Origin: Morella rubra
Taxonomy: Eukaryota > Streptophyta > Magnoliopsida > Fagales > Myricaceae
DNA: 64,000 nt
Direction: 5' to 3'
NCBI GenBank assembly: GCA_003952965.2
Contig: CM025851.1
Span: 20,106,874-20,170,873, forward strand
The position numbers and the translations under genes were made by a program. The notes under the pieces were generated by a model that ran no database searches, had not been told where the DNA came from, and worked only from the letters and a program-made list of their open reading frames with translations. Below are positions 24,666 through 37,030 of the stretch, piece after piece; position 1 is the stretch's first letter; every line of letters starts with the position of its first letter.

Positions 24666-27177
24666 TGTAATAGCCCGGACCATCAAGACCTCAAGCGTTG
24701 TCTTATAGTAATGGACGCCGCTATTAAACTGAGGTTACGGCCAGTGGGAGGATCGTTAAAGCAATAGGATTCTAAGAAATAAACATCATCAAGACTCTTT
24801 ATTCCAATCTCTGTATCACAAAAGAGTACCAATTCTGCTTTCTATGTACATCTACAAAACATGGCAGAATAACTACTAAAATTCAGTACAATCTACGTAG
24901 GTCTTTATCTTATTCTCCTCTACTCTTCCTCTCATGATCGCTAGAAAATATAATCAGGATGCTCTCAACATGATGTCTAGGTTCTCAGTGACCCAGACCC
25001 AACTACCAGCTTAGTATCAAGACCTCATGAGTCAAAGTCTAAGTAAATTCTCCAGGTACATTCTGAACATCTGCTAAAAGAATTTAACAAACAACGGTGA
25101 GTCCAAATGACTCAGTAAAGCTAGTGGTTAGACAGACAGCAGATAAAAGAACAAGATATTGAAGAAAACTCGTTCATCAATAAAATCTCAAAACAGAAGA
25201 AGAAAGTAAATGAAAAGACTTAGTTTTCTAAAAAATGATCTTTTTTTTCCATTTTCAATTTTGATCACCACTACTCTCACTCCCAGAGTGAATCACTTGG
25301 CAAAGTGACGGGTTACAAGTAACCTTCCATATCTTTGCAGTAGTACTCCCAGAGCACAATACCCTCAAACTCCCAGAGTAAGTTATCCTAACAAAGGATC
25401 TTTCCGCTACGACGGAGAGGCCAGAATGTCACAACAAGTGAACACATCCTCTTGTGCACAGTACTGTCACGTCTTCACAGTATTACGTTAAGTATGCATG
25501 TCTCATGTCAACGCCCATACATATCACTCATGATATGCAACACCTTAACCATACTTGAACATCACAATATTCCTTTCCAACGTACAAGTTAAGTATGCAT
25601 GTCTCATATCAACGCCCATACATCTCATTTATGATATGCAACACCTTAACTCGTTTCCATCATCACAACATTATAAAACAGTTCTCAAAGAAAAATGTTG
25701 TGAAGGCAAAAACAACACTTTGATTTCTCGGTTAAAAACCGGCTTAATCACCACGTAGAAAATACTAATTTTGACATGAAAAGTATTGAAATCAGAAGGA
25801 AAGAAATATGTTCAAGCTTTGAAAAAAAACTTTTGGAAGAAATTTTGAAAAGAAACGGATCAAAGTTGAAAAACAACTTGAAAACGAATCGAACTTTGAA
25901 AATGATACTTTTTCGAAAGGACGAGCTTGTTCTTCGTCAAGAACACAAAGAACATCAAGAACAATAGGAAGAATAGAAAAAACTAATCAACATCAAGAGA
26001 TGCTAGAATAATAAAGACAAGAGATTCACAATAATCATCTTGAAAACTTGAATCGAAATCAAAGATAACCAACTAAACTTTACCTCTAAGCGAGTTGATC
26101 TTCACTAATCTTCTAATCGATTTCCTCCTTCTTTCTCCCACTTCACTTCACTCTTTCTCAAGATTTAACTCACAAAAATTCAGATTGAATGGTGTACTCT
26201 TCAAAGGTCGAAATCCACCCCTATTTATAGGAAAACACAGCCGGTTGCATTCCGACACGTGTCCGGCCTAGCTAGGCTAGCTTTGGTGAGTCACTAGGCT
26301 ACATTTCTCTCCTCTTGACACCTAGCAACCTACAGCAGCTGCATGGAAAGGCTATGCCAAATTTTCCCTATAGCTTGATGAGTCGCCACCTAGGTGCACC
26401 GGTGGTCGACACCTCGAGCTTCCTAGGTCCTAGCCTTTTTGTCGTGCTTTTTGCATCGATTTGTCGTGCTTCTAGCTTTGATTTGCTATCTCTATCCATC
26501 TCTATCTCATCTCTATCCATAATTCATCTCTATCTTTCATCTCTATCCAAATTCATCTCTATCCACAATTCATCTCTATCTAGAATTCATCTCTATCCAT
26601 AATTGCAATTCATCTCTATCCACAACTCATCTCTATCTTCAATCCGTAATTCATCTCTATCCATTCATCTATATCCAAATTCAAAAATCGACCTACTAGC
26701 TTTCGAAAAATAAAAAGTCTCCAAAATTGAACCATAAGCTCGTGGATGAACTCCGACATATTAGTAGAATAAAAATCATGTGGTTCGATTTTCGAGACAA
26801 AAACGTCCTACTTGCTTAAAAAATTAAATTGATCCAATACGAGCTCCTCAACATTCTGAACAACAACCTAGTTGCACGCGAACTCCAAATCTCACTTAAT
26901 CAGGTCCTAATCAAGGTTTCGAGACAAAAATGTCCTACTAGCTTAAAAATTTAATTGATCCAATGCGTACTCCTCAATCTCTTGAACAATAACTCAGTTG
27001 CATGTGAACTCTAATTCTCACTAAATTATGTCTAATCAATGTTTCGAACTTAGTATCTCAAGTACTAAATAATCTCTCTTAGCCACTAAGCAGCCCCTAA
27101 ATGCACTACTAATCACAAACAAGATATCATAAACAATATGCATGCGATGTTTTAAAGGCTCGGGGTATGACAGAAGA
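24661..27177 (+). mobile_element. solo LTR (2.5 kb), Ty3/gypsy-like ends
   Basis: The element 24666-27172 begins TGTAATAGCCCGG and ends CTCGGGGTATGACA, a near-inverted TG...CA pair of the TGTAAYANCCCGG type common in plant gypsy LTRs. It is flanked by a perfect 5-bp duplication GAAGA (24661-24665, 27173-27177). There are no internal domains, binding site or second LTR, so I call it a solo LTR; orientation is by convention. LINE-1 reads through the junction once it is removed. It contains a CATCTCTATCC minisatellite. Confidence 0.85.
26486..26670 (+). repeat. CATCTCTATC(C) minisatellite
   Basis: About a dozen copies of (aatt)catctctatcc with variable spacers, lying within the solo LTR. Confidence 0.85.
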
Positions 27178-28308
27178 TGTGGCAGCTATCTTGCAGTTGC
27201 AATGTCATGCGTGTTTTATTGAAGATCATTTTATTTGGACGCCGAAGCCTAAAGGTCATGTCTCTACGAAATTTTCCTTCCAACTTATCTCTGGTCGTGA
27301 ACCATCATCTCCTCACCCTTGCTTTAATCTGTGGAATTGTCTTTGGGGGCTTCATTTGTAAGACATGTTAAAATTTTTTCTTTGGAAGATCACTTGGAAT
27401 TTGATCCCTTGCAGAGCTAATGTTAGTGGTATTTTTTCAGTTGGATTTGGTTCAAGTGGTGTATCCTATTTGTGGCGTAGGACAAGAGACCTTGCTGCAT
27501 CTTTTTGTCTTTTGACCCCTTGCCGAGATTGTTTGGTGAGAATCTCTATAGGGTTTTCTTTTGGATTCCTTTGGTGTGAATTCGGTGGAGTCTTGGATAT
27601 GTGCCCTTTTGAATCCGAAGTCCTCTTCGTTATGCTACGATTCTTATGAACGTTATTTGGTTCTCTAGAAATCAACTGATTCATAAAAGGAGTCTTGTGG
27701 ATACCGTTGGTGTGGTCAGGAGAATTAAAAGGCTTTATGAGGAATATTCGGTAGCCTGGCTTTCTGTCACCTCTACCTCTATCTCTAGAGCTTGGAGTCC
27801 CCCTATTTCAAGTTGTTGGAAGGTTAATTTCGATGTTGCTACCAGAACCACTTGCTCAATGGTGGCTGCCATTTGCAGAGACCACTTTGGTCGTTTTCTC
27901 TTTGCTTGGACAAAGAGCTTCCCTCCTGGTACTCTCTTTGTGGGAGAGGCCAGAGTAGCCTTGTTGGCTGTGCAGGAGGCTTTCTTCCTCGACCATTCGT
28001 GTTTGATTTTCGAAGGGGAAAACTTGGTGGTCTGCAGCTCTCTTTAGGATTGCAGTGGCGTTGAATGGGAGATTGATTCTTTGATTTCTCGTATCTGGGA
28101 CTTTTTGAACGTGCACCCTACTTGGAGGTTCTCCCATGTGAAAAGGGATTTTAATTTTGCTACTCATTATTTAGTTAAGTGGGCTTTTGATGCAAACGTT
28201 GTAGGTAACATTCCTACTCACTGCATCCCGGGGATATTTTGGCCTGTGATAACCCACCCAACCCCCCTGAATTTTATGTTTTTGTGGGCTCCTTTGTTAT
28301 TTTCTTAG
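27173..28308 (+). pseudogene. LINE-1 ORF2 C-terminal part: zinc-binding region and RNase H
   Basis: Blocks: DHFIWTPKPKGHVSTKFSF, then the zf-RVT-like stretch LKFFLWKITWNLIPCRANV, then the RNase H region with WKVNFDVATRTTCSMVAA (first catalytic Asp) and GRFLFAWTKSFPPGTLFVGE (Glu), ending near HPTPLNFMFLW with TAG at 28306. At least five frame changes or stops. The A-rich tail and target duplication follow directly. Confidence 0.82.
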
Positions 28309-28390
28309 AAAAAAAACAAATATTTAAAACTACACCATATTTGTAAATGACCAACTATTTAAGGAGGCTTGTACAACCAATCACAATTAA

Positions 28391-30001
28391 GTACATAGGA
28401 AATGATGATGATCAAAAATGACATTTCCATCCCAAAGCCTGGAGTGCTATTTGTGCTCCCAAGGAGAATGGGTGTATAAGTCTCAAAAAAATGAAGGATA
28501 TAAACAGAGCCTTAATAGCGAAGTTGGACTTGGGCTGGAATTTGATAACAGAAAAAGATGTGATCTGGGTTAAAGCATTTGAAGCAAAATACTACAGGAA
28601 TTCTAATTACTTATCGGCCTCTTCGAATGGAGGAGCATCTTGGATTTGGAGAAGACTCCTACAAGTTCGTGACATTTCTCAGCTGGGATGTGTTGGCAGA
28701 TCAGGAATAAAGAAAATATCAATATTTTGTGTGATCCCTAGGTCCCTGGACCCATCAATTTTGTTCCAAGACTCAAACCTACAAAGATTGTCAGCAGAAA
28801 TACTAATGTGGTGAAAGATTTGACGATGGAAGGTACACTAGAGTGAGATGAACAGCTTATCCATTACCTCTTTGAACCTATATCGGCTAATGTATCCTAA
28901 AGATCCCTCTACCCTCTATACCAAGTGATGATGTCCCTCTATGGATTCTGAATAACAAGGGTTGTCGCCTAAAGAATGGAACATGATATGGAAGTTGAAG
29001 ATTCAACATCTTCTAAAGCTAATGCTCTGGCAAGTAGCAGCTGATGCGTTGCCCCTCGGAGGGAAGGTTGGACGCTGGGTTGCAAATCAAAATGCAAAAG
29101 CTTGGTTATGCCCCATGTATGGGCGAGAGGAGGAATTTGCTAAACATCTTTTTCTAGCTTGTCTAGGGAGTAAATTTGTTTGGCGAAATGGTCGATGGAC
29201 AGTAAACACTGAATCCTTCATTGATTTACATCTCTGAGTGGCTGAAATATATCCTACATAAAAAGAATCTACCAAGGGAGCATAGGGAAAATGGGAAGGA
29301 TATCATGCTAATGGTGGCTATCACGCTAGACGTGATTTGGTATGCTAGAAATGAGGTGGTACATGGGAAAGATAAACCTGACCCATTCGCTCTTCTTTAT
29401 GACATTCAAAGGAGGTATGAAGATAATGAAGCGGCTTGGTCTTTGAAGGAATAAGAAAACATGAAACATTGGAGGCCTCCTGACTGTGGTAAGTTAAAAA
29501 TTAATTATGATGTTGTAGTTCTTGATTGAACTTTGTTTATAGAAGCAATATGTAGAAATAGCAAAGGGGCTATCCTCCATGCGAGAGCTAGTAAATTGGA
29601 GGGCTCTAACCCAATCAAAGGTGAGGCTGGAGCAGCTAGAATGGCTGCTGAATTGTTCATGGGGTCCCACCTGACTATTGAGGGGGACTACCTCAACCTG
29701 GTGAACCAAGTTTGTGATATGAATGGATTTCTAGATTGGGAGATTGAAGGTGAAGTAAACACTATAAGACAACTTTTGAAGGCCAATGCAAACTGGAGCA
29801 TTGAGTGGATTCCTCATGAAGGAAATGTTGCTGCTTATAATTTAGCCCATTGGTGTATTAACCATTTTGTTTTTGGGTGAAATTTGTGTTGAAGGTTTAC
29901 CATATGATGTAAAGGATTGTGATCATGCGGCTCTTTTAAGTCTACCTATTCTATGAAATACAAGATGATTGATTAGAAGAAGAAAAAAAAAAGGTACATA
30001 G
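28391..30001 (+). mobile_element. LINE-3: 5'-truncated LINE, 1.6 kb
   Basis: The insert 28399-29993 is flanked by GTACATAG (28391-28398, 29994-30001) and ends in an A-rich tail (about 29974-29992). It holds only the 3' part of a LINE ORF2: WSAICAPKENGCISLKKMKD, the zf-RVT-like region near 28990-29190, MVAITLDVIWYARNEVVHGK, and the RNase H end ICRNSKGAILHARASKLEG to WIPHEGNVAAYNLAHW, stop at 29878. Sequence and spacing differ from LINE-1 and LINE-2, so it is another subfamily. Several frameshifts and stops. Typical dead-on-arrival copy. Confidence 0.85.
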
Positions 30002-30208
30002 CCTATTTTACAATGGCCTGATCTCCTTTCATTAACTGTACGGATTCTCTCTCCATACAGTTTTTGTTCCGTACTCCCTTGTGGAGTCTGTTAGGGTTTT
30101 TCCCTGTTTCTTGGGCGTTTTGTCCCTTTGTTTTTCCTGTTGTTCCTTCTTGTGTTGTGTTCCTTTTTCCGTCTGCTCTCTACTGTATTCTTAGTTGTTG
30201 CTTGTTCC

Positions 30209-31432
30209 ATGGATTCCAGTCGTGAAATGGATTCCTTAGTTCACCAGATCCAAAATATGAAATGGGAGGATTTTTATTTAGTTCTTGAACCAGTTTCGCT
30301 CGAGGAAGAAAAACATTTGTTGTTGTCTTTGGTTGCCAAAGTGATCACTAACAGACCCATTGTTGCTTCTGTGGTCCATGCTACCCTCAAAACAGCTTGG
30401 ACTTTTATTAAAGAGTTTCTGCTTGAAGAAATAGAAGCCAATACTTATCTCTTTCACTTTCTCTAGGAGGAGGACCGGCATTTTGTTTTGAACCACTCTC
30501 CCTGGAATGTACAAGGTCAACTTATGGTTTTCAAGCAATGGGAGCCTGAGATGGTGCTATAGGAAGTGTCCTTTAGCAGAGTCCCATTATGGGTGCAGGT
30601 ACACGGTTTACCTCGTAACTGAATGGGCGAGGCCAACTCCAAGTATATTGGTTTGAAATTGGGTAATCTTTTGGAGCTTGACTCCAATGAATATCTAGAT
30701 GCCTCTAAACACAGTTTGTTGTGCCTTCGAGTGGATCTAAACCTTGCTAAACCTCTTGTGGCTGGTTTTTCAATTCCTCGTTTTGGTTTATCCACTATTT
30801 GGGTCCAATTTAAATATGAGAAGCTTGCCGACTTTTGTTATGTTTGTGGCCGAATTGGCCATACTCAAACTTCCTGTCGTGTTGCTGATTCTCATTCTAG
30901 TAAGCTGTCGTTTGACTATAAACTTAGAGCTGAATCTATTAGCCTTCGAAGGGACTCTGTAGTTCGAGTTGTCCAATCTTTTGGATGGGCATCTCTTGGT
31001 GGTGATGGTGTTTCTTCCAAGCTTTCTTAGGACACTGTTCGTACTGGTGGTAGTAGTTCTCCGGTGCAGCCGTCCATGGAGGACCTTCAAGCCATTGTTG
31101 ATACAACCCTCGAACAACGTTCTTCTAGCATGGCTGGCTTGTCGGGTGGGACTAGTCCGACTCTTTCTTCTTTGGTGAATGAAAATTTCTTGAAACCTCT
31201 GAACTCCCATGCAGAGTCTTGCTCAGTGGCAAATATTCCTCCTATTAAGGCAAGCCTTGCTTTGCAGTCTTTAAATAGTCAAGTTGCCTTGCCGCCTCCT
31301 GCCTTGGGTACGTTGGAATATGCTCCTTTGGATGATGGTCGGTGTGGCTTTTCTTCTTCAAGTCCTGCTTTGGGGGCTAAGAAGATGTCAAGGCTTGAAA
31401 GGAAAAAATCATCTGCCGGTTTGCTGTCTTAA
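30209..31432 (+). pseudogene. LINE-2 ORF1 (DUF4283 plus CX2CX4HX4C zinc knuckle)
   Basis: Starts MDSSREMDSLVHQIQNMKWE at 30209 and stays in one frame to 31432 with in-frame stops at 30464, 30560, 30619 and 31028. DUF4283 spans roughly residues 10-180. The knuckle CYVCGRIGHTQTSC (about 30836-30877) has all four ligands. A Ser/Pro-rich tail follows. The RNA-binding role is by family; four nonsense changes in one frame indicate fairly recent decay. Confidence 0.85.
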
Positions 31433-31649
31433 AGTGGTAAGAAGGTCGAATCTAGCCCTTCCTCAGCTGGCTGGTCCACATGATCTTCTATTGGGCCTGA
31501 TTTTTCTTTTGTTAGGCACTTATTTTCCTCTCCTAGACCTGCTGTTAGCTCTCCTGATGGGCCTATTATTTCTTCTTGAACAACATCTGAAAAAGGGAAG
31601 CAAAAGGATGTTGAATGCCTTCCGGGTGTTACCAGTAAATTCGAAATAG

Positions 31650-32587
31650 GCTTTAACTAGGGGTGGGTAGCGGTGATATAAGTGCCGGTTTGGCCAAAAC
31701 TGGCACCGTCACCGTTACGAACGGTGAGAAGAAATTGAGACCGGCACCGGCAGGCAAGAATAACCGGCCTTGCCGATGCCGGTTTTACCGGTAACGGTTA
31801 GAGATAACCGCCAACTGCCGCTAGAGAGAGAGGAGTGGCTGGATTCTGAAGGCCATCGAGAATAGAGAGGAGAGAGCGAGAAAGAGGCACTGTGCAGGGT
31901 GAGAGAGAGGCGTTGTGCGGCTGTAAAGTGTAGAGGAGAAAGGTGTTGTGCGGCTGACAGCTGTAAAGGCCAGAGAGAGAGAGAGGCGCTGTGTGGCATT
32001 GAGTGTAGAGGGAGAATAGACTGTAAAGAGATGGGGAATGGGGTTAGGGTTTTTTAACCCTAAACAAAAGGCGTCGTTCTCTTTAGTGTCGTTTTTTTTT
32101 TTAATTAAAAAAAAAGTTACAATGGAAGGTTAGGGTTTTTACCTAACCTAGCGGAAGCAATGGCTCCATTCTCTTTAAAAGACGGCGCCATTTTTTTTAA
32201 TTAAAAAAGACAAAAGTTAAAGTGAGGTAGGGTTAGGGTTAGGGTTTTTACCCTAACCCAGCAGAAGTAATGGCGCCCTTCTCTTCTAAAGAGAACGGCG
32301 CCCTTTTGATTTATATTATTAAAAAATAAATAAAAACATGAAGTAGAGGTAGATTGTAAGGTACTAGGAAATGCCATTATATATATTTTTTTTTATTTTA
32401 AAAAAGTGACGGTTACAGGCGAGATGCCGGTGCTGGTTCTGGTTAAACTGGTAACCACCGGTTTAACAAAAATCAACACCGAAACCGGTGCCGGGAACCG
32501 CCAGTATTGGCAGTTCCCGGCGCAGTGCCAGTGACGATGTGGGTTTAAACAGCACCAGTAGTGAGTTTGCGCAGCCCTAGCTTTAAC
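31650..32587. mobile_element. non-autonomous hAT element (922 bp) in LINE-2
   Basis: The element 31658-32579 has an 8-bp duplication GCTTTAAC (31650-31657, 32580-32587) and ends TAGGGGTG / TAGGGCTG, the hAT type also seen at 17631. The interior is non-coding, with inverted, GC-rich subterminal arms of ACCGGT/GGTGCCGG phrases near both ends (31680-31800, 32400-32540). It interrupts the Ser/Pro-rich tail of ORF1. Confidence 0.9.
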
Positions 32588-33015
32588 AGTCCTCATGTTG
32601 GTTCTAACCCGCCTAGCCCTCTTCAGCTTGGGCCTGCCTATAGCCCTCCTGTGTTTAACTCTAAGGCCCTTTCCTCAGAGGGTCAGCCCCGTTTGGCAAA
32701 TCAAAAGTTGCCTCTCCCTATATTCGATCTCTACCTGCAAGCGCAGTGTTTCTCTTTCTCACTCCCCTGTTTACCGATCTGCTACTGTGGAGATTCCTTC
32801 TGAAATTGATACTTCAGATCTGGAAGAACATATCACCTTGGTGGCTTTGAAAGCTTGTCGCAATAAGATTGCTTTGCACAAGCAACAATCTCCAAGGAAA
32901 TATGAGTTGGCCGATATTGACTTGGATTTGGCTCTAGAGGTTTCTTCAGCTGAGGTACGTTCCCTTTCATCCAATTTAGGTATGGTGGTGGGCCCTAAGC
33001 CACCCAATTGGATCA
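32588..33015 (+). pseudogene. LINE-2 ORF1 tail and ORF1/ORF2 junction
   Basis: Continues the ORF1 tail after the hAT insertion. The stretch LEEHITLVALKACRNKIALH is readable near 32820-32880 and leads to the ORF2 start. No independent gene. Confidence 0.55.
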
Positions 33016-35883
33016 ATGAGGGGCTTGTATTGGAACTACCACGGAATAGGCCAGGTGGTGGCAGTTCGTGAGCTCCGGTCGTTGGAACATAAGTTTTCTT
33101 TGGATTTTGTCTGTCTTGCTGAAACTAAAATTGTTGATGTCAAGTGTCCTTTGAATCGTGTTGGTTTCTTTAATTTTATTGATTATCCTCCGGCTGGTTT
33201 TCGTGGGGGTATTGTTTTTGCTTGGAAACATGGGGTGGATGTTGAGATTATTTCAACTACTCCTAATTCTGTCAATTTAGTGGTGTATTCGGACCCTCCT
33301 AATACCGGGTGGTTAATTTCTTATGTCTACAGCCTTACTTGGTGGAATCTTCGGGAAGTTTTTTGGCGTGGGCTTGATACTTTGGCTAATTCTTTTGGTG
33401 GCCCTTGGTTATGTATTGGAGATTTTAATTGTTTAGTTGCTGATTGGGAAAAACAAGGAGGTCTCTTGCTAGCTTCTACTTCTTTGAACCGGTTGCAGTC
33501 TCTTATCAATACTCATGGCCTAATTGACTTAGGCTTCAGGGAGACTCCTTTTACTTGGTCTAATAATCGGGATAGCTTGGCGAACATTTGGGAGCATCTT
33601 GATTGTGGTATTGCTAATAGTGATTGGCGTACCCTTTTCCCTCGAGCTACTATTACTCATTTGGTCCGTTCTGCTTCAGATCATTCTCCTCTTTTATTGG
33701 AGACAGCTGGGGGTGCTCCTCCTTTGAAAAAGCCGTTTCGCTTCGAATCTTTTTGGCTTAAAGATGCTGGTTGTGAAGATGTGGTGTCTCACCATTGGCA
33801 GATTGATATTGTGAGTTTTCCGGCATTTCGCCTCTGCCAGGGCACTAAACATACTAAGTAGGGCCTTAGAGCTTGGAACAAGGCTCATTTCGGTTGTATT
33901 TAAGATAATATTGTTCAATTGCGCCAGTCTCTCGAATGGGTCCAAACCCAACTAATTTCTGAGGATAATTGTCATTTGGAAAAGCAATTGATTGTTGCTT
34001 TGAATAAAGAGATGCCTAAGGAAGAGGATTTATGGCACATGAAATCCTGGGAGCTTTGGCTTTCCACTCGGGACCTTAATACTAAGCTTTTTCACACCTC
34101 CACTATTATCCGTCGACGAAAGAATTCTATCGAATTTCTTAAAACTGAAGAGGGTACTTGGATTTCCACTCGTGAGGAGGTGGGAAATTATATTGTAGAT
34201 TATTTTCAATGGATGTCTTTATCTACTCAGTCAAGTATTCCCCCGGATCTGGATGGATTGATAGCCCCAGTTTTATCTCCTTTGGAAAATGTTGCCTTAT
34301 GTGCTATCCCCTCTCCGGAGGTAATTTATTTCACTCTTTTATCTTTGGGTTATTATAAGGCCCCGAGACTAGATGGGATGACCGCCATTGTTTATAAAAA
34401 TTTTTGGCATATTGTTGGACGTGATGTGGTTTCAATGGTTCAACGATTTTTTGTGACTGGCTTTATGTCTAGAGAGATTAATCATTGTCATGTGGTTCTT
34501 ATTCCTAAGGGGGAGTGTCCTTCCCAAATCTCTCAGTATCGCCTGATTAGTCTGTGCAATGTGGTTTCTAAGCTTATTTCAAAAATCTTGGCTAATCGTT
34601 TGAGGATGCTGATTGATAAGCTTATTTCTCCACTTCAAGCGGCTTTTGTTCCAAGTAGGACTATTAATGAGATTTTCCATGTTTTGAAGAAAAGGAGGAC
34701 TGGTAGAAAAATTATAGCGATTTGGGCTGACATTGAAAAGGCTTATGACTGTATGGAATGGAATTTAATTTTGGTGGTGATGAAATATTTTGATTTTGAC
34801 TCCCGATTTGTGGGTTGGATTGAGCAGTGTCTTTCTTCTTTATCTTGTTCCATTCTTCTTAAAGGTTCTCCATTTGGTCTTATCAAGCCTACTAGGGGAC
34901 TTCGCCAAGGGGATCACATGGCTCCGTTCCTTTTTATTATTGGATCTGAGGTTTTATCTCACATTTTTTTGCGTGCTGAAGCTGATCGTCTTATCCATGG
35001 TATTTGTATTGCTCGGGCTGCCCCCCATCTCACATCTCCTTTTTGTGGATGACCTCCTTATTTTCACTCGCGCCACGATAAGAGAAGCTCAAGTGGTTCG
35101 GCAATGTCTTGCCAAATACGCTGCTTGGTCTGGTCAATATCTTAAGTGCATAAGTCTCTGTCAATTTTAGTCAAAACTCTCACTTGCTGTCAAGCATGAA
35201 AATTTGCTCTATCTTGAATTTAAGGCAATCTGCAAATCCGGGTAAGCATCTGGGAGTCCCTATTATCATTGGTCCTAACAAACGGCGAGTGTTTTCATAT
35301 TTGGTTGATAAAGTTACATCTCAGATTGATGGCTGGAAAGCAAAACTTCTTTCACAAGCAGGACGCACTGTTTTGATTAAGGTAGTGGCTTCTTCTCTCC
35401 CGACTTATACTATGTCCCATTTTCTTCTTCCAAAGGCTATCTGTTCTCATTTGGCTCTTTGTTCATGCGTTTTTGGTGGGGTTTTCCGGATGATAAAAGG
35501 CATAACTGGACCCGCAAATCTTGGTCTTCTATTTGCCTTCCCAAAGATGCTGGCGGTCTTGGTATTAGGCCGATGTGGTCGGTTAATCAAGCTTTAATTC
35601 TAAAACTTGTTTGGAATGTTCTTTCTAATTCTACCAAGCCATGGATAGTGGCTCTCAAAGCTAAGTACCTTGATTCTAAATTTATTTGGAATTCATCTCT
35701 GGTTGTCTCTTCTTCTTAGGCTTGGAAGGGCATTATAAAGGTGAGCTCAGTGGCGGATCCAAGGGGTGGCGGCCGCCGCCCATTACACCACCCAAAAAAA
35801 AAAATTACATGTATTTTTTTTTTTTTCATTAGTTGGCCTGGGCCCGATCCCCATTGGCCTAGTCCAACCCAGTGGTTCTACAG

Positions 35884-36186
35884 AGATCGTTGTTTGCTTC
35901 TGATACGAGTTCTGCATTTTCATTCCCTATTTCTTCTTCTAGAGTAACACCAACCATTGTGCCGACATTCTCAGGGGGTGGTCTGCAGCAGCCTAAAGAG
36001 GGCCCTGCACTTCCTTCCTATAGTTTTGGCTCAAAAAGGTCTTCACCTGCCCTTGTTTTTTCCCTCCCTTCTACAAGCAGTGCTAACATTCACGAAGAGG
36101 CTTTGGGTATTAAGTTCAGCTTTGGATCAGACGAGAATAAGAGGCTATCTTTTAGTGCCTTTGAGAAAGAAGTTGTCTGCTATTAA
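35884..36186 (+). pseudogene. captured terminal-exon-like fragment, Ser/Phe/Gly-rich (nucleoporin-like?)
   Basis: The frame is open after the acceptor-like tctacag to a TAA at 36184-36186. The product is rich in Ser, Phe and Gly with FG-type phrases (SSAFSFPISSS, SYSFGSKRSS, IKFSFGSDENKRLSFSAF), which recalls plant FG nucleoporins, but I cannot name the parent gene. It differs entirely from the LINE around it and has no known transposon function. A start codon in good context is lacking, so it is probably not translated by itself. Confidence 0.5.
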
Positions 36187-36959
36187 CCAAACAATGATAT
36201 GCTAGGATACCCACCCCCCATTGTATTCATTTCATTTTTGGGGGGGATTTCTATTTGTTTTTGCTTGTGTTAAATTTTTCTCGAAGATTGCAATCTATTC
36301 ATTGTCAATGGGAGTGAGTGGAAAAGCTGTTTGAAGCAGAAAATAGTAAATTTCATCCATGAATATTCAGTCCATTCGTTCCCGTGAGACCAACCACATT
36401 TCTGGTGGGGTTTACAGGTTTGAGCTGCATTATTATAAGCTTGTATTGTATAACTTGGATCAGTCAGTCCCAAATCCAGGTAGAATATGTACAATTCTAC
36501 TGAGATTTTGATTAGGAAGCTCTAATTTTTTCTGGAATTTATAATTAGTAGGAGCGGTACCTTTGTAGTTTTGCAAGAAAATTGTACCCTTGCAAATGAA
36601 AGCAGAGGCTAATTGAATGTGGAATGTACTCTACCTGACTCTCTTCATCCCTCTCATGGAGCCCATTTAGGGTCTCAAAAGAATATCAACGTTCCAGAAT
36701 AGGAGGCAGCTGATAAGAGAATTTAGAAAGGTAGGCTGAATTTTGCAAGTTTTACTAGACAATCAAAATCAAATAAAAGGGACCTAAAAAAAACACCAAA
36801 AAAAAAAAAAAAGGGGGAAACAAGGAGTAAGAAGAAAGAATTGCATTATTTTACAGTGACAATATTCTGTATTCTGTTATATATCTATATTAGCGTAGAT
36901 TGAATATAATGTATAACACATTTTTAAGTTTACTAACAAAGGGTAAGCTGGTATGTCCC

Positions 36960-37030
36960 CTCCCTCTTTCTCTCGACCCTCTCTCTCTCTCTCTCTCTTC
37001 GAATTTTCTCTCCTCTCTCTCTCTTCTCAC
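36960..37030 (+). repeat. (CT)n-rich simple repeat
   Basis: Runs of CTCTCTCT with short interruptions inside the Pack-type hAT element, next to a Pro/Ser-rich pseudo-frame that I do not call as coding. Confidence 0.8.

Larger units (their letters stand above)
13203..28339 (+). mobile_element. LINE-1: L1-type non-LTR retrotransposon with four nested insertions
   Basis: The 16-base direct repeat TTAAAACTACACCATA flanks it (13203-13218 and 28324-28339), and the right copy follows an A-rich tail (28309-28323): the mark of target-primed insertion. Between them lie, in order, ORF1, endonuclease, reverse transcriptase, zinc-binding and RNase H segments, interrupted by a TRIM (14250-15296), a hAT element (17631-22325), an LTR-like segment (about 22809-24068) and a solo LTR (24666-27172). 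Subtracting these leaves about 6 kb, a normal plant L1 length. Many stops and frameshifts: inactive. It resembles LINE-2 at 30-38.7 kb closely enough to guide its reading. Confidence 0.9.

Noticed and set aside
26315..26602. 95-codon Ser/Leu-rich frame
   Set aside because: Generated by the CATCTCTATCC minisatellite in the solo LTR.
32220..32260. TTAGGG-like repeats that might be an interstitial telomere
   Set aside because: Only two or three units inside a non-autonomous hAT element, and the usual plant unit is TTTAGGG.
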